NCBI GenBank assembly: GCA_937997485.1
Contig: CALKTH010000009.1
Span: 62,001 to 126,000 of the forward strand
From: an uncultured Acidimicrobiales bacterium
Lineage (GTDB): Bacteria; Actinomycetota; Acidimicrobiia; Acidimicrobiales; SZUA-35
Length of the DNA: 64,000 nt
Reading direction: 5' to 3'
Numbering within the stretch: position 1 is the stretch's first letter; each line of letters begins with the position of its first letter. Position numbers and translations under genes: made by a program. Positions 56,033 through 64,000 of the stretch are shown piece by piece. The notes under the pieces were generated by a model. The model saw nothing but the letters and a program-made list of their open reading frames with translations, had not been told where the DNA came from and ran no database searches.

Positions 56033-57103
56033 TCAGAGGCGGGGCAGAACATCGCGGCCGACGGCTCGAAGCACGTCATCTCGAGGAGCGAGCGGCGGCA
56101 GAATCATCAACTGATCGAGCCCGGCTTCTCCGAGTGCCCGCAACCGAGCAACGACTTCGTCAGCGGTCCCAATCACGCAGGTGGCATCAAGAAGCTCGCT
56201 GGTCAGGAACTGCTCCTCCTCCGGAATCACCCAACAGTTGTGTCCTGCGTGGATGCGTTGGTGCCGAACGTCCTCGGGCACCTCATCGAGCAAGGCGACG
56301 TAGTCATCCCACACACCAGCCACCGGACCGCTCGGTCGCCGACCGAACTGACGCCACTGGTCGTACGAGTAGTGCAGCGAGGCGATGGCAAACGCTCCCG
56401 CCTGTTCCTTGACTCGGGCCGAATCGCGTGCTTCCCCCTCATTCGTCACCACAATCGTCGACAGTGAGCAGGTGAAGAACTGCGAGCGATCGAACGGACG
56501 GCCGACGGCCTGAGCACCCGCTTCGATGTGGCGCCAGGTTCGTTCCATGAACGACGGGTCCGGCGGGATGGAGAAGACGGCACCGTCGCCGAATGCGCCG
56601 GCGAGTCCGAGGGACCGAGGCCCGAACCCGGACACGTACAGAGGGATCGGATGGTCGAAATCAACGAAACCCGCATCCGGCATGAGGTGACGAACGGGCG
56701 AGGTCTGACCCCTCCAGGCAACCTCTGCTTCTTCGCCTCGCAACAGCGGGCCAAGTTCGTTCAGGTACGCCTCGTACTCTGCGATGCGCATTGGCTTGTG
56801 TCCCATCATGCGCATGGCCGTGTTGCCCGTTCCGATGCCGAGGAACGTTCGATCCGGAGCGATGCGGTTGATGGAAGCAATGCTGGAGGCGGTTACCGGT
56901 GCCGGTCGAGTAGCAGCGACCGAGACACCCGTCCCCAGTCGAATCGACGTTGTGCGGTCGGCGGCGAGCGCCAGGCATGCGTAGGGATCGCTCCAGATCA
57001 TCTGGGAATCCGCAAACCAGGCAGCACTGAATCCCAACGACTCAGCCAACAGCACGTGATCGATGTCGTCGATCTTGGAGGCAATGCACACACCGAGTTC
57101 CAT
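56033..57103 (-). CDS. LLM-class F420-dependent oxidoreductase
   Basis: LLAESLGFSAAWFADSQMIWSDPYACLALAADRTTSIRLGTGVSVAATRPAPVTASSIASINRIAPDRTFLGIGTGNTAMRMMG. Confidence 0.93.
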   Translation of the reverse strand: MELGVCIASKIDDIDHVLLAESLGFSAAWFADSQMIWSDPYACLALAADRTTSIRLGTGVSVAATRPAPVTASSIASINRIAPDRTFLGIGTGNTAMRMMGHKPMRIAEYEAYLNELGPLLRGEEAEVAWRGQTSPVRHLMPDAGFVDFDHPIPLYVSGFGPRSLGLAGAFGDGAVFSIPPDPSFMERTWRHIEAGAQAVGRPFDRSQFFTCSLSTIVVTNEGEARDSARVKEQAGAFAIASLHYSYDQWRQFGRRPSGPVAGVWDDYVALLDEVPEDVRHQRIHAGHNCWVIPEEEQFLTSELLDATCVIGTADEVVARLRALGEAGLDQLMILPPLAPRDDVLRAVGRDVLPRL

Positions 57104-57179
57104 CGGCTCAGGTTGACACGATCACTCTCAACCAGCGAGCTGGCGAGATCGATGATGGCGCCCGGGCCGCGCTCAGCGG

Positions 57180-57329
57180 TCAGCCTTCAGCAGAGATCGG
57201 CGGGACCTCATCGCCAGAGGCGGCTTCGGCAAGCAACTGCCCGCCGAGGAAGCCGAGAATGAAGATTCCGAGTGCGATCGCGATGATCGCACCGACGCTG
57301 GGAAGTTGGTCAAAGAGACGTTCGAACAC
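57180..57329 (-). CDS. small single-pass membrane protein
   Basis: GTG start; (M)FERLFDQLPSVGAIIAIALGIFILGFLGGQLLAEAASGDEVPPISAEG; AAAGGG-like RBS ~10 nt upstream. Confidence 0.45.
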   Translation of the reverse strand: MFERLFDQLPSVGAIIAIALGIFILGFLGGQLLAEAASGDEVPPISAEG

Positions 57330-57440
57330 GACGGTCTCGCCCTTTCTGGCCCGGAAGGAAAGAGCGGCTCGGCGTGGCTGCTCTTGGGCTCGCAAGAATC
57401 TATTGCATCCAAAACCCCTCGTGCAGAGGTAGACGTACCT

Positions 57441-58493
57441 GTGGCTCTTGTTTTCACCAGTGACAACACTCGACTCATCGCCGCCGTTCATGACGGCGCC
57501 CTTGCAAACTGGGCGGCGACCAACAACCACGATGCGGCTGCGACGCTGTGCCGAGGGATCGGTGAGCGGACCGCAGCGGAAGCTGCAGAGATCCAATCCC
57601 ACCTTCGCCGGGCGAGCATCGATCTCGGTGACCCAGCGGGGTGGGACAGCAGCGGGGGCCCAGCCGAAGGGGGGCAGCTGCATGCTTTGGAATGGCAGGT
57701 GTCTGACGGTGCAGCAGCCAACGCTGCGGTCGATGCGCTTCGTTCGGCTGGATTCGAACCGTGGGAGACGGACTCGGTCGGCGGACGCGCCGCTATCCAA
57801 CGCCTGTCATCGGTGATGACCACTGCCCGCACCACGGACGTGACCGTCGCCGTTCGGTTTCGCTGGCAGCCAACGGGCGTGGGGCGTCTGCTTCCCCGTG
57901 CGTTGCGGCCAACAGCGGCGGACTACGGGGCACTCGACGTCCCCGCTCCGCTCTGGCCGGTGTATCTCTTGACTCGCCCGCTCCGGCTCTTGGCGGAGCG
58001 GACCGGCCGTCGCGAACCAGCACCGGCCAGTCTCGGTCCGTTTCTGAGCACCCCCGCTGAGCTCCTCGGTCCGCTTCTGGAGTTTGCGTCGCTCACGTCA
58101 GAGGATGTCTTGGTGGACGTCGGCAGTGGCGACGGCCGGCTACCCATCGAAGCTGCCCGCTCAACCGGCTGCCGCGCCAAGGGCATCGAGCACGATCCCG
58201 GCCTTGTGTCTCAGGCCGCTTTGGCGGCAGAGACAGCAGGGGTGACCGACAAGGTGACGTTCGTTGTTGGTGATGCAGCGAGAGCTGACCTCAGCGCGGC
58301 CACGGTCGTGTTCATCTTCCTACCGGCCAACGTGACAGCTCGGCTGATCGAGCCCATCGCCGCTTCCCTCCAGCCGGGAAGTCGCATCATCGCCCACGAG
58401 CAGCATGCGCTCAGCGGTGCACCCACACCCTCGGTGTCACTCGCCATCGGTGCCGGGCAGGGCATGACGGTCGCTCATCGGTGGGACATCTGA
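57441..58493 (+). CDS. SAM-dependent methyltransferase
   Basis: DVLVDVGSGDGRLPIEAARSTGCRAKGIEHDPGLV (motif I), VTFVVGDAARADLSAATVVFIFLPA. GTG start at 57441 assumed. Confidence 0.8.
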   Translation: MALVFTSDNTRLIAAVHDGALANWAATNNHDAAATLCRGIGERTAAEAAEIQSHLRRASIDLGDPAGWDSSGGPAEGGQLHALEWQVSDGAAANAAVDALRSAGFEPWETDSVGGRAAIQRLSSVMTTARTTDVTVAVRFRWQPTGVGRLLPRALRPTAADYGALDVPAPLWPVYLLTRPLRLLAERTGRREPAPASLGPFLSTPAELLGPLLEFASLTSEDVLVDVGSGDGRLPIEAARSTGCRAKGIEHDPGLVSQAALAAETAGVTDKVTFVVGDAARADLSAATVVFIFLPANVTARLIEPIAASLQPGSRIIAHEQHALSGAPTPSVSLAIGAGQGMTVAHRWDI

Positions 58494-58565
58494 GGCCACA
58501 ACGCCCGCTCAACTGTTCCGGTCTCCTCAGGTTCGCTAGGTTCCCCGGACCAGGAGGCCACCACC

Positions 58566-59813
58566 ATGAACCCGACGTACCCATCGTCCATCGAGGAATA
58601 CCGCCAGAAGATTCGCTCGTTCTTGAGTGAGAACTTGCCGGACGACTGGCAGGGCATCGGCGCAGTTCCGTCAGCGGAGCGCACGGTGTGGACCGAGAAC
58701 TGGCGGGCCACGCTTCGAGACAACCAACTCCTGGCGCCGAATTGGCCATCGGAGTATGGCGGCGCCGGTCTCACCCACCTCGAGCACGTGGTGCTCAATG
58801 AAGAGTTTGCGGCTCGAGGGGTGCCGACTGCGGGGAGCAACGACGCCTTCAGCATCTCGATGGTCGGTAACACGATCCTGCACTGGGGAACCGAGGAACA
58901 GAAACAGCACTACATCCCTCGCATCCTCGACGGCGACGACATCTGGTGTCAGGGATACTCCGAACCCAACGCCGGCTCCGATCTCGCGAATCTGGGCTGC
59001 AAGGCCGAGCTCGACGGTGACGAGTGGATTCTCAACGGGCAGAAAATCTGGACCTCTGCCGGTCAAACGGCCAACAAGATCTTCGTCCTGGCCCGCACCG
59101 ATCCCGAAGCGGCCAAGCACAAAGGCATCTCGTTCTTGCTTGTCGATGTAGAGCAGCCCGGTGTGGAGGTGCGGCCGATCACGAACATCGTCGGCCAAGA
59201 CCACTTCTGCGAGGTCTTCTTCGACGACGCTCGCTGTCCGAAAGAGAATGTGCTCGGTGGCACGAACAACGGCTGGGCGGTCGGCAACACCCTTCTCGGA
59301 TTCGAGCGAGGCGTTGGAGCCACCACGCAATACCTGTCATTCCGAGCCCACGTCGAGCAGTTCATCGATATGGCGAAGGAGGCGGGCAAAACCGATGACC
59401 CGTTGGTGCGCCAAGACATCGCGAAGTTCCATACCAAGTCCGAGATCATGCGGATCCGCGGCATGCAAACCCTCACTCGATTCTTGGCTGGCAAGGAACC
59501 GGGGCCGGAGAGCTCGATCAACAAGCTCTTCTGGAGCCACTTCCAGCTCGAGATGACCGAGTCCGCCATGAACGTGCTCGGCCCCGAGTCGCTCGTGCAC
59601 TTCGGTGAAGAAAGCCGAGGCGGTCTCGGCCCGCCTGCCATCGGCAGCGCGAACTCACCGGCCAACTGGATGGCCAGCTTCCTGATCGCCCGCCCGGGCA
59701 CCATTTACGCTGGCACCTCGGAAGTGCAGCGCAACATCATCGGCGAACGCGTGCTCGGTCTTCCACGCGAACCACGAGCCGACGGTGGCCCATGGAAGGA
59801 CTCACACAGCTGA
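58566..59813 (+). CDS. acyl-CoA dehydrogenase
   Basis: GYSEPNAGSDLANLGCKAELDGDEWILNGQKIWTSAGQTANKIFVLARTD; IYAGTSEVQRNIIGERVLGLPREP. Confidence 0.95.
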   Translation: MNPTYPSSIEEYRQKIRSFLSENLPDDWQGIGAVPSAERTVWTENWRATLRDNQLLAPNWPSEYGGAGLTHLEHVVLNEEFAARGVPTAGSNDAFSISMVGNTILHWGTEEQKQHYIPRILDGDDIWCQGYSEPNAGSDLANLGCKAELDGDEWILNGQKIWTSAGQTANKIFVLARTDPEAAKHKGISFLLVDVEQPGVEVRPITNIVGQDHFCEVFFDDARCPKENVLGGTNNGWAVGNTLLGFERGVGATTQYLSFRAHVEQFIDMAKEAGKTDDPLVRQDIAKFHTKSEIMRIRGMQTLTRFLAGKEPGPESSINKLFWSHFQLEMTESAMNVLGPESLVHFGEESRGGLGPPAIGSANSPANWMASFLIARPGTIYAGTSEVQRNIIGERVLGLPREPRADGGPWKDSHS

Positions 59814-60719
59814 GGGGTTCGGCTCGATCGGCGCCGTCGGGGCATCCACCTCGTCAGCGCCGGTCGTTTGGCCGCGCACGATGGCGACCAGCGCTCCGAG
59901 CACGACGGCCATTGCCGCTGCTTGAAACACCGAAAGCGATTCGCTGAGGAAGAGCCAGGCGAGAATCGAGGAGGCGACGGGGATGAAGAGCGTCATCGTC
60001 GATCCGACCCAGAGCGGGATTCGCACGAGGGACCAGTTCATCAGCGAGTGGCCGATGAGTCCGGAGGTGAGGGTCATCACCAGCAGCCAGAACAGGCTGT
60101 TCGACGAGGGCCAGCTGAGGGACTGACCGAAGACGAACGCCAACGGCGTGTTGATGAGCGCTGTCCAGATGGCGGTGCCCGCGGTGTATTCAGTCGACGA
60201 CAATACGCCTCGGGACCGCTTGGAGAAGATGAAGTAGGCGCTCCACGTGAACATGGCAGCGAGGGCCAGCACGTCTCCTTCCGGACTCCACTCCGGCGTG
60301 CCGTTCGAAGCCAAGATCACCCCAGCAACACCGACGAGAGCCACGCCGGACCACAGCGCATCGCGCTTTGCAATCGTCTCGCCAAAGAAACGGGCAGCGA
60401 TGATGCCGACGACGATGGGTTGCAGGGAACCGATCAGCGTGGCGTTGACCACGTTGGTCAACTTCACTGCGGAGAAGAAAAAGGCGATGTCGAGGCCGAG
60501 CGCGACGCCGCCGAAGAACGAGTGGCGAAGCACCACGAACCGAAACGGAGTGCCCTTGGCTGCCATCCAGCCGACCATCAGCAACGAGAAGAACCAGAAG
60601 CGGTAGACGGCAATCGCCAGACCACCCATGTCGATGTGCTTGGCAATCACCGTGCCGGTCGACCACGCCGTGACGGCGATCACGGCGCCGACCAGGCCGG
60701 CCGGAAGTTCCTTGTTCAC
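59802..60719 (-). CDS. EamA/DMT family transporter
   Basis: Ten hydrophobic segments; VNATLIGSLQPIVVGIIAARFFGETIAKRDALWSGVALVGVAGVIL; tail overlaps the preceding gene by 12 nt. Confidence 0.9.
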   Translation of the reverse strand: MNKELPAGLVGAVIAVTAWSTGTVIAKHIDMGGLAIAVYRFWFFSLLMVGWMAAKGTPFRFVVLRHSFFGGVALGLDIAFFFSAVKLTNVVNATLIGSLQPIVVGIIAARFFGETIAKRDALWSGVALVGVAGVILASNGTPEWSPEGDVLALAAMFTWSAYFIFSKRSRGVLSSTEYTAGTAIWTALINTPLAFVFGQSLSWPSSNSLFWLLVMTLTSGLIGHSLMNWSLVRIPLWVGSTMTLFIPVASSILAWLFLSESLSVFQAAAMAVVLGALVAIVRGQTTGADEVDAPTAPIEPNPSAV

Positions 60720-60809
60720 CGCCGCAACCTAGCGGTGGTTCATCAGCCGCACGGAACGATCCCCGCAAGACGCTGCTGAAGATGGAGAGTGGGCTCGTAC
60801 GCTAGACAG

Positions 60810-63800
60810 ATGCGCGCTCCGACGGACTCGTCCCCGACCCCCACGGAGGGGGCGAATGATGCGCAAGGATCGGCGTCAGGTGCGGACGAGCGCCGTTCGC
60901 CGCTGGCGACTGCCCTGGCCTCCCCGACCACGCATTTGACCTTCCTCAATGCGGACCTTCCCCGCGAGGCGCAGCTTGCCCTTTGGCGCCACCAGATCGA
61001 CAGCGGGCCGGACGGCGAGGCAGTCCTGGCCAGTGACGCAGCGCTGGGTGACCCCATCACGCTCGAGCGACTCGTGCAGGAGGACGGAACGGTGTCGATC
61101 CAAGCGACACCAGCGGTCGAGCTGGAACTCGACGCGCTCTTCGATGCGTTTGCTGAGTTGGACCGCGTCGAGACCCTTTCCGCATCGACTGCAGCCTGGG
61201 TGGGTTGCCTGCACTGGGCACTCACCGCTCTGAGTAAGGCGCAGATCCAGCCCGGTCTCACCTCCCGGGGCATTGACACCTGGCGGATCGGCCCGTTGTC
61301 TGACCAAGACCAGGCCCATCTCGCGGCCTTGGCGGCGGCACTGCCCGACGAGGCCTGGGCGTCTCGCGACGCCGTCGATGGGGGCGACGGCGACCCCTTG
61401 CTGACGGCTCGCGCCGCGGTCGATGCGTTCGTCACCTCCGTCGCCGATCGCTTCACGAGGACGAAGGCTGCACCAACAGCCGCCGGGCATCGCGCGTTTG
61501 CGTCTGGCGGAGCCGTTGTCATCGATGCTCAGGCGGCAACGACGAGCTTCGACACCTCGGGCGACTCGCGGGGCCCGCTCATCGTTCTCCGAGTGACCCC
61601 GCCGCCTCCCGAACGGCCGGACGATCCCTTCCTCGCCTCGCTCGCCTATCAGAGCCGTCGAGACCCGCACCGGGTCATCGACCTGCAATCAATCTGGCGT
61701 TCGCCGGCGGCAGCCCGAGCCCGCTTCCAGTCAGCCGAGGCCTCGCTTCTCGTGACCCTGCGCCGTGCCGCCCGCCAGTGGGCGCCCGTGCGACGGCTGC
61801 TGGAGCAGGAGCGCCCGGACCGGATGCTCCTGACCGAAGAGGAAGTTGATGAGCTCTTCGGTGAGAAAACCGTCGCGCTCGGCGCCGCAGGTCTCAGCGT
61901 TCTGATTTCGTCAGAGTTGCTGCGATCGGTCGAACTGACGCCGGTGGTGCGTTCCAGCGCTGGCCCCGCTGCGACCGGGGCGAACCCGTTTGGCGGTGGT
62001 CGCTTCGATCGCGATGACGACCCGGAACACTGGAGCGGCCCAAGAGCCAACGCACTCAACACCACCTTTGACCTCTCCTCACTTCTCCAGCTCGACTGGC
62101 GCGGGGAAATCGACGGCCAGGCGCTGACGGAAGAAGAACTAGCCGAGTTAGCCGAGAGCAAGCGCCCGCTCATTCGATTCCGTGGCGAATGGATTCGCGT
62201 TGATGATCGAAAACTCCGCCGCATGCGCGAGCGGCGCACCATCGGCGCGTCCACCGCACTCGCAGCTGCCCTCGGTGCCACGATCGATCTCGAGGGCGAC
62301 GGCGGTGCTGTCATCACCGTCGAAGGTCCGCTCGCCGAGTTGGGTGAACGCATTCGATCGCTCGACCCCACCCAAGAACTCGCAGCGCCGCCCGAACTTC
62401 AGGGCGAACTTCGGCCGTACCAGGAACGAGGCCTTGCGTGGCTGACGCTGATGGCGGAGCTCGGATTGGGCGGCGTTCTGGCCGACGACATGGGCCTCGG
62501 CAAGACGATTCAGCTCATCGCCACCCATCTCCATCGCCAAACCGATCGGCCCGCTCCCTCGCTCGTCGTCTGCCCGGCCTCGGTGGTGGGCGGATGGGAA
62601 CGCGAGGTCAACCGATTCGCTCCGCATCTCAAGGTGCATCGCTATGTTGGCCAAAGCCGCCGCCTTCGTTCGCTTCAGCCCGGCGACATCGTGCTGACTA
62701 CCTACGGCGTGGCTCGACGCGACGCTGACGTGCTGGCAACCCACGAATGGGGCTTGGTGATCGCCGACGAGGCGCAAGCGATCAAGAACCCGGCGTCACG
62801 AACGGCCAAGGCGTTGCGTCGCATCCCATCCGGTGCACGCTTCGCCCTCACTGGCACACCGATCCAGAATCAGCTCATCGACCTCTGGGCCATTCTCGAT
62901 TGGAGTACGCCGGGCCTCCTTGGCCCCCAAGAACGATTCCGCCGCGACATCGCTGCTCCGGTCGAGCGAGATCGAAACCCTGAAGCCATCGAGCAACTCA
63001 ATCGCATGCTGCGGCCCTTCGTTCTCCGGAGAACCAAGGCCGACCCAACGATTGTCCCCGACCTGCCGCCAAAGACCGAGACGGACGAGATCGTGCCGCT
63101 CACCGTCGAGCAGGCCGCGCTGTACCGGGCCACCGTCACCGAAGTCATGGCCGAGATCGCCGCCGCCGAGGGCATCGAACGCAAGGGTCTCGTGCTTCGT
63201 CTGATGACCCGACTAAAGCAGATCTGCAATCACCCCGAGCACCTACTGGCCGAGGGTGGCGAGCTCGCTGGGCGGTCAGGAAAGCTCACGGCAACCACCG
63301 AGCTCTTGCAGACGATCACGGCCGAAGGCGATGCTGCGCTGCTCTTCACCCAGTACGTACGAATGGGTGAACTTCTCCAGCCTTACCTTGAAGGGCTCGG
63401 CTTGCGAACACTCTTCCTCCAAGGCTCCACGAGCATCAACGAACGAAGCCGCATGGTCGAAGAGTTCCAAGCTGGCGACATCGACGTCTTCCTTCTCTCG
63501 CTCCGCGCCGGCGGCACTGGTTTGAACCTCACGGCCGCCACCCACGTCATTCACTACGACCGCTGGTGGAACCCGGCGGTGGAGGATCAGGCCAGCGACC
63601 GGGCGTGGCGAATCGGTCAGGAACGCCCGGTCCAGATCCACCGGATGATCACCGAGGGCACAGTCGAAGACAAGATCGCCGTGCTGCTCGAGGAGAAGCG
63701 CAGCCTGGCCTCGGCGATCGTCGGCTCAGGCGAGGGATGGATTTCCGATCTCAGCGACACCGAACTCGCCGAACTCGTGGCGCTGTCAGACGACGCAAAC

Positions 63801-63848
63801 GAAGCCGTGGACACCGGGAACGACCTCGAGACGGAGCTTCTGGGATGA
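60810..63848 (+). CDS. SNF2-family ATPase (copy 2)
   Basis: LRPYQERGLAWLTLMAELGLGGVLADDMGLGKTIQLIATHLHRQ; ADEAQAIKNPASRTAKALRRI; LTGTPIQNQLIDLWAILDW; SLRAGGTGLNLTAATHVIHYDRWWNPAVEDQASDRAWRIGQ. Confidence 0.94.
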   Translation: MRAPTDSSPTPTEGANDAQGSASGADERRSPLATALASPTTHLTFLNADLPREAQLALWRHQIDSGPDGEAVLASDAALGDPITLERLVQEDGTVSIQATPAVELELDALFDAFAELDRVETLSASTAAWVGCLHWALTALSKAQIQPGLTSRGIDTWRIGPLSDQDQAHLAALAAALPDEAWASRDAVDGGDGDPLLTARAAVDAFVTSVADRFTRTKAAPTAAGHRAFASGGAVVIDAQAATTSFDTSGDSRGPLIVLRVTPPPPERPDDPFLASLAYQSRRDPHRVIDLQSIWRSPAAARARFQSAEASLLVTLRRAARQWAPVRRLLEQERPDRMLLTEEEVDELFGEKTVALGAAGLSVLISSELLRSVELTPVVRSSAGPAATGANPFGGGRFDRDDDPEHWSGPRANALNTTFDLSSLLQLDWRGEIDGQALTEEELAELAESKRPLIRFRGEWIRVDDRKLRRMRERRTIGASTALAAALGATIDLEGDGGAVITVEGPLAELGERIRSLDPTQELAAPPELQGELRPYQERGLAWLTLMAELGLGGVLADDMGLGKTIQLIATHLHRQTDRPAPSLVVCPASVVGGWEREVNRFAPHLKVHRYVGQSRRLRSLQPGDIVLTTYGVARRDADVLATHEWGLVIADEAQAIKNPASRTAKALRRIPSGARFALTGTPIQNQLIDLWAILDWSTPGLLGPQERFRRDIAAPVERDRNPEAIEQLNRMLRPFVLRRTKADPTIVPDLPPKTETDEIVPLTVEQAALYRATVTEVMAEIAAAEGIERKGLVLRLMTRLKQICNHPEHLLAEGGELAGRSGKLTATTELLQTITAEGDAALLFTQYVRMGELLQPYLEGLGLRTLFLQGSTSINERSRMVEEFQAGDIDVFLLSLRAGGTGLNLTAATHVIHYDRWWNPAVEDQASDRAWRIGQERPVQIHRMITEGTVEDKIAVLLEEKRSLASAIVGSGEGWISDLSDTELAELVALSDDANEAVDTGNDLETELLG

Positions 63849-64000
63849 CCACGACCCCTCCCCCGTCCCTGCGCTGGGGCAGCCAATGGCTGCGCACGGT
63901 GGAAACTGCGCGCAGCATTCCCTCCGATGCGTTGGAACGCGGTCGCAGCTACGGCGGCTACGACTGGCAACTTGATGTTGATGTCGAACCGGGCATCGCC
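63845..64000 (+). CDS. SWIM-associated protein, N-terminal part (runs off right edge)
   Basis: ATGA overlap with SNF2; MTTTPPPSLRWGSQWLRTVETARSIPSDALERGRSYGGYDWQLDVDVEPGIA resembles the N-terminus of the 41484-42674 SWIM protein (LDSGRSLARREPDHDLEVEPGSA). Confidence 0.6.
   Translation, partial: MTTTPPPSLRWGSQWLRTVETARSIPSDALERGRSYGGYDWQLDVDVEPGIA

Noticed and set aside
57740-57790. tRNA-like T-arm (cggttcgaatcc on minus strand)
   Set aside because: No acceptor or anticodon stems around it; lies inside the methyltransferase CDS.

Overview
High-GC actinobacterial chromosomal window; gene content is reminiscent of Acidimicrobiia, but that placement is inference. It is densely coding. No rRNA, tRNA, CRISPR array or intact mobile element was recognised. 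The main result is four genes that the ORF track splits at an in-frame UGA. Each UGA falls at the redox-active position of a thiol/selenol family: (1) a UGSC-family protein, 21754-22269; (2) an AhpC/TSA-like protein with a U-x-x-C motif, 26111-26689; (3) a GrdB-like (glycine/sarcosine/betaine reductase B family) protein with UPLC, 47560-48720 minus; (4) an Rv2466c/DsbA-like protein with UPWC, 49363-49980 minus. Each UGA is followed within 18-27 nt by a hairpin whose apical loop carries a G at position 1 or 2, as expected for bacterial SECIS elements. Two of these genes form a tight operon around a rhomboid protease. Other notable content: a SUF Fe-S system split into three transcription units with two sufC paralogs and a shared upstream motif; a ~1770-aa membrane-anchored coiled-coil protein ending in four tandem helix-hairpin-helix domains; two paralogous SNF2 helicase + SWIM cassettes; a HipA-like predicted pseudokinase without an antitoxin; a heliorhodopsin; and an RDD membrane protein gene frameshifted at a dinucleotide repeat. 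All family calls come from reading motifs by eye. No database search was run.
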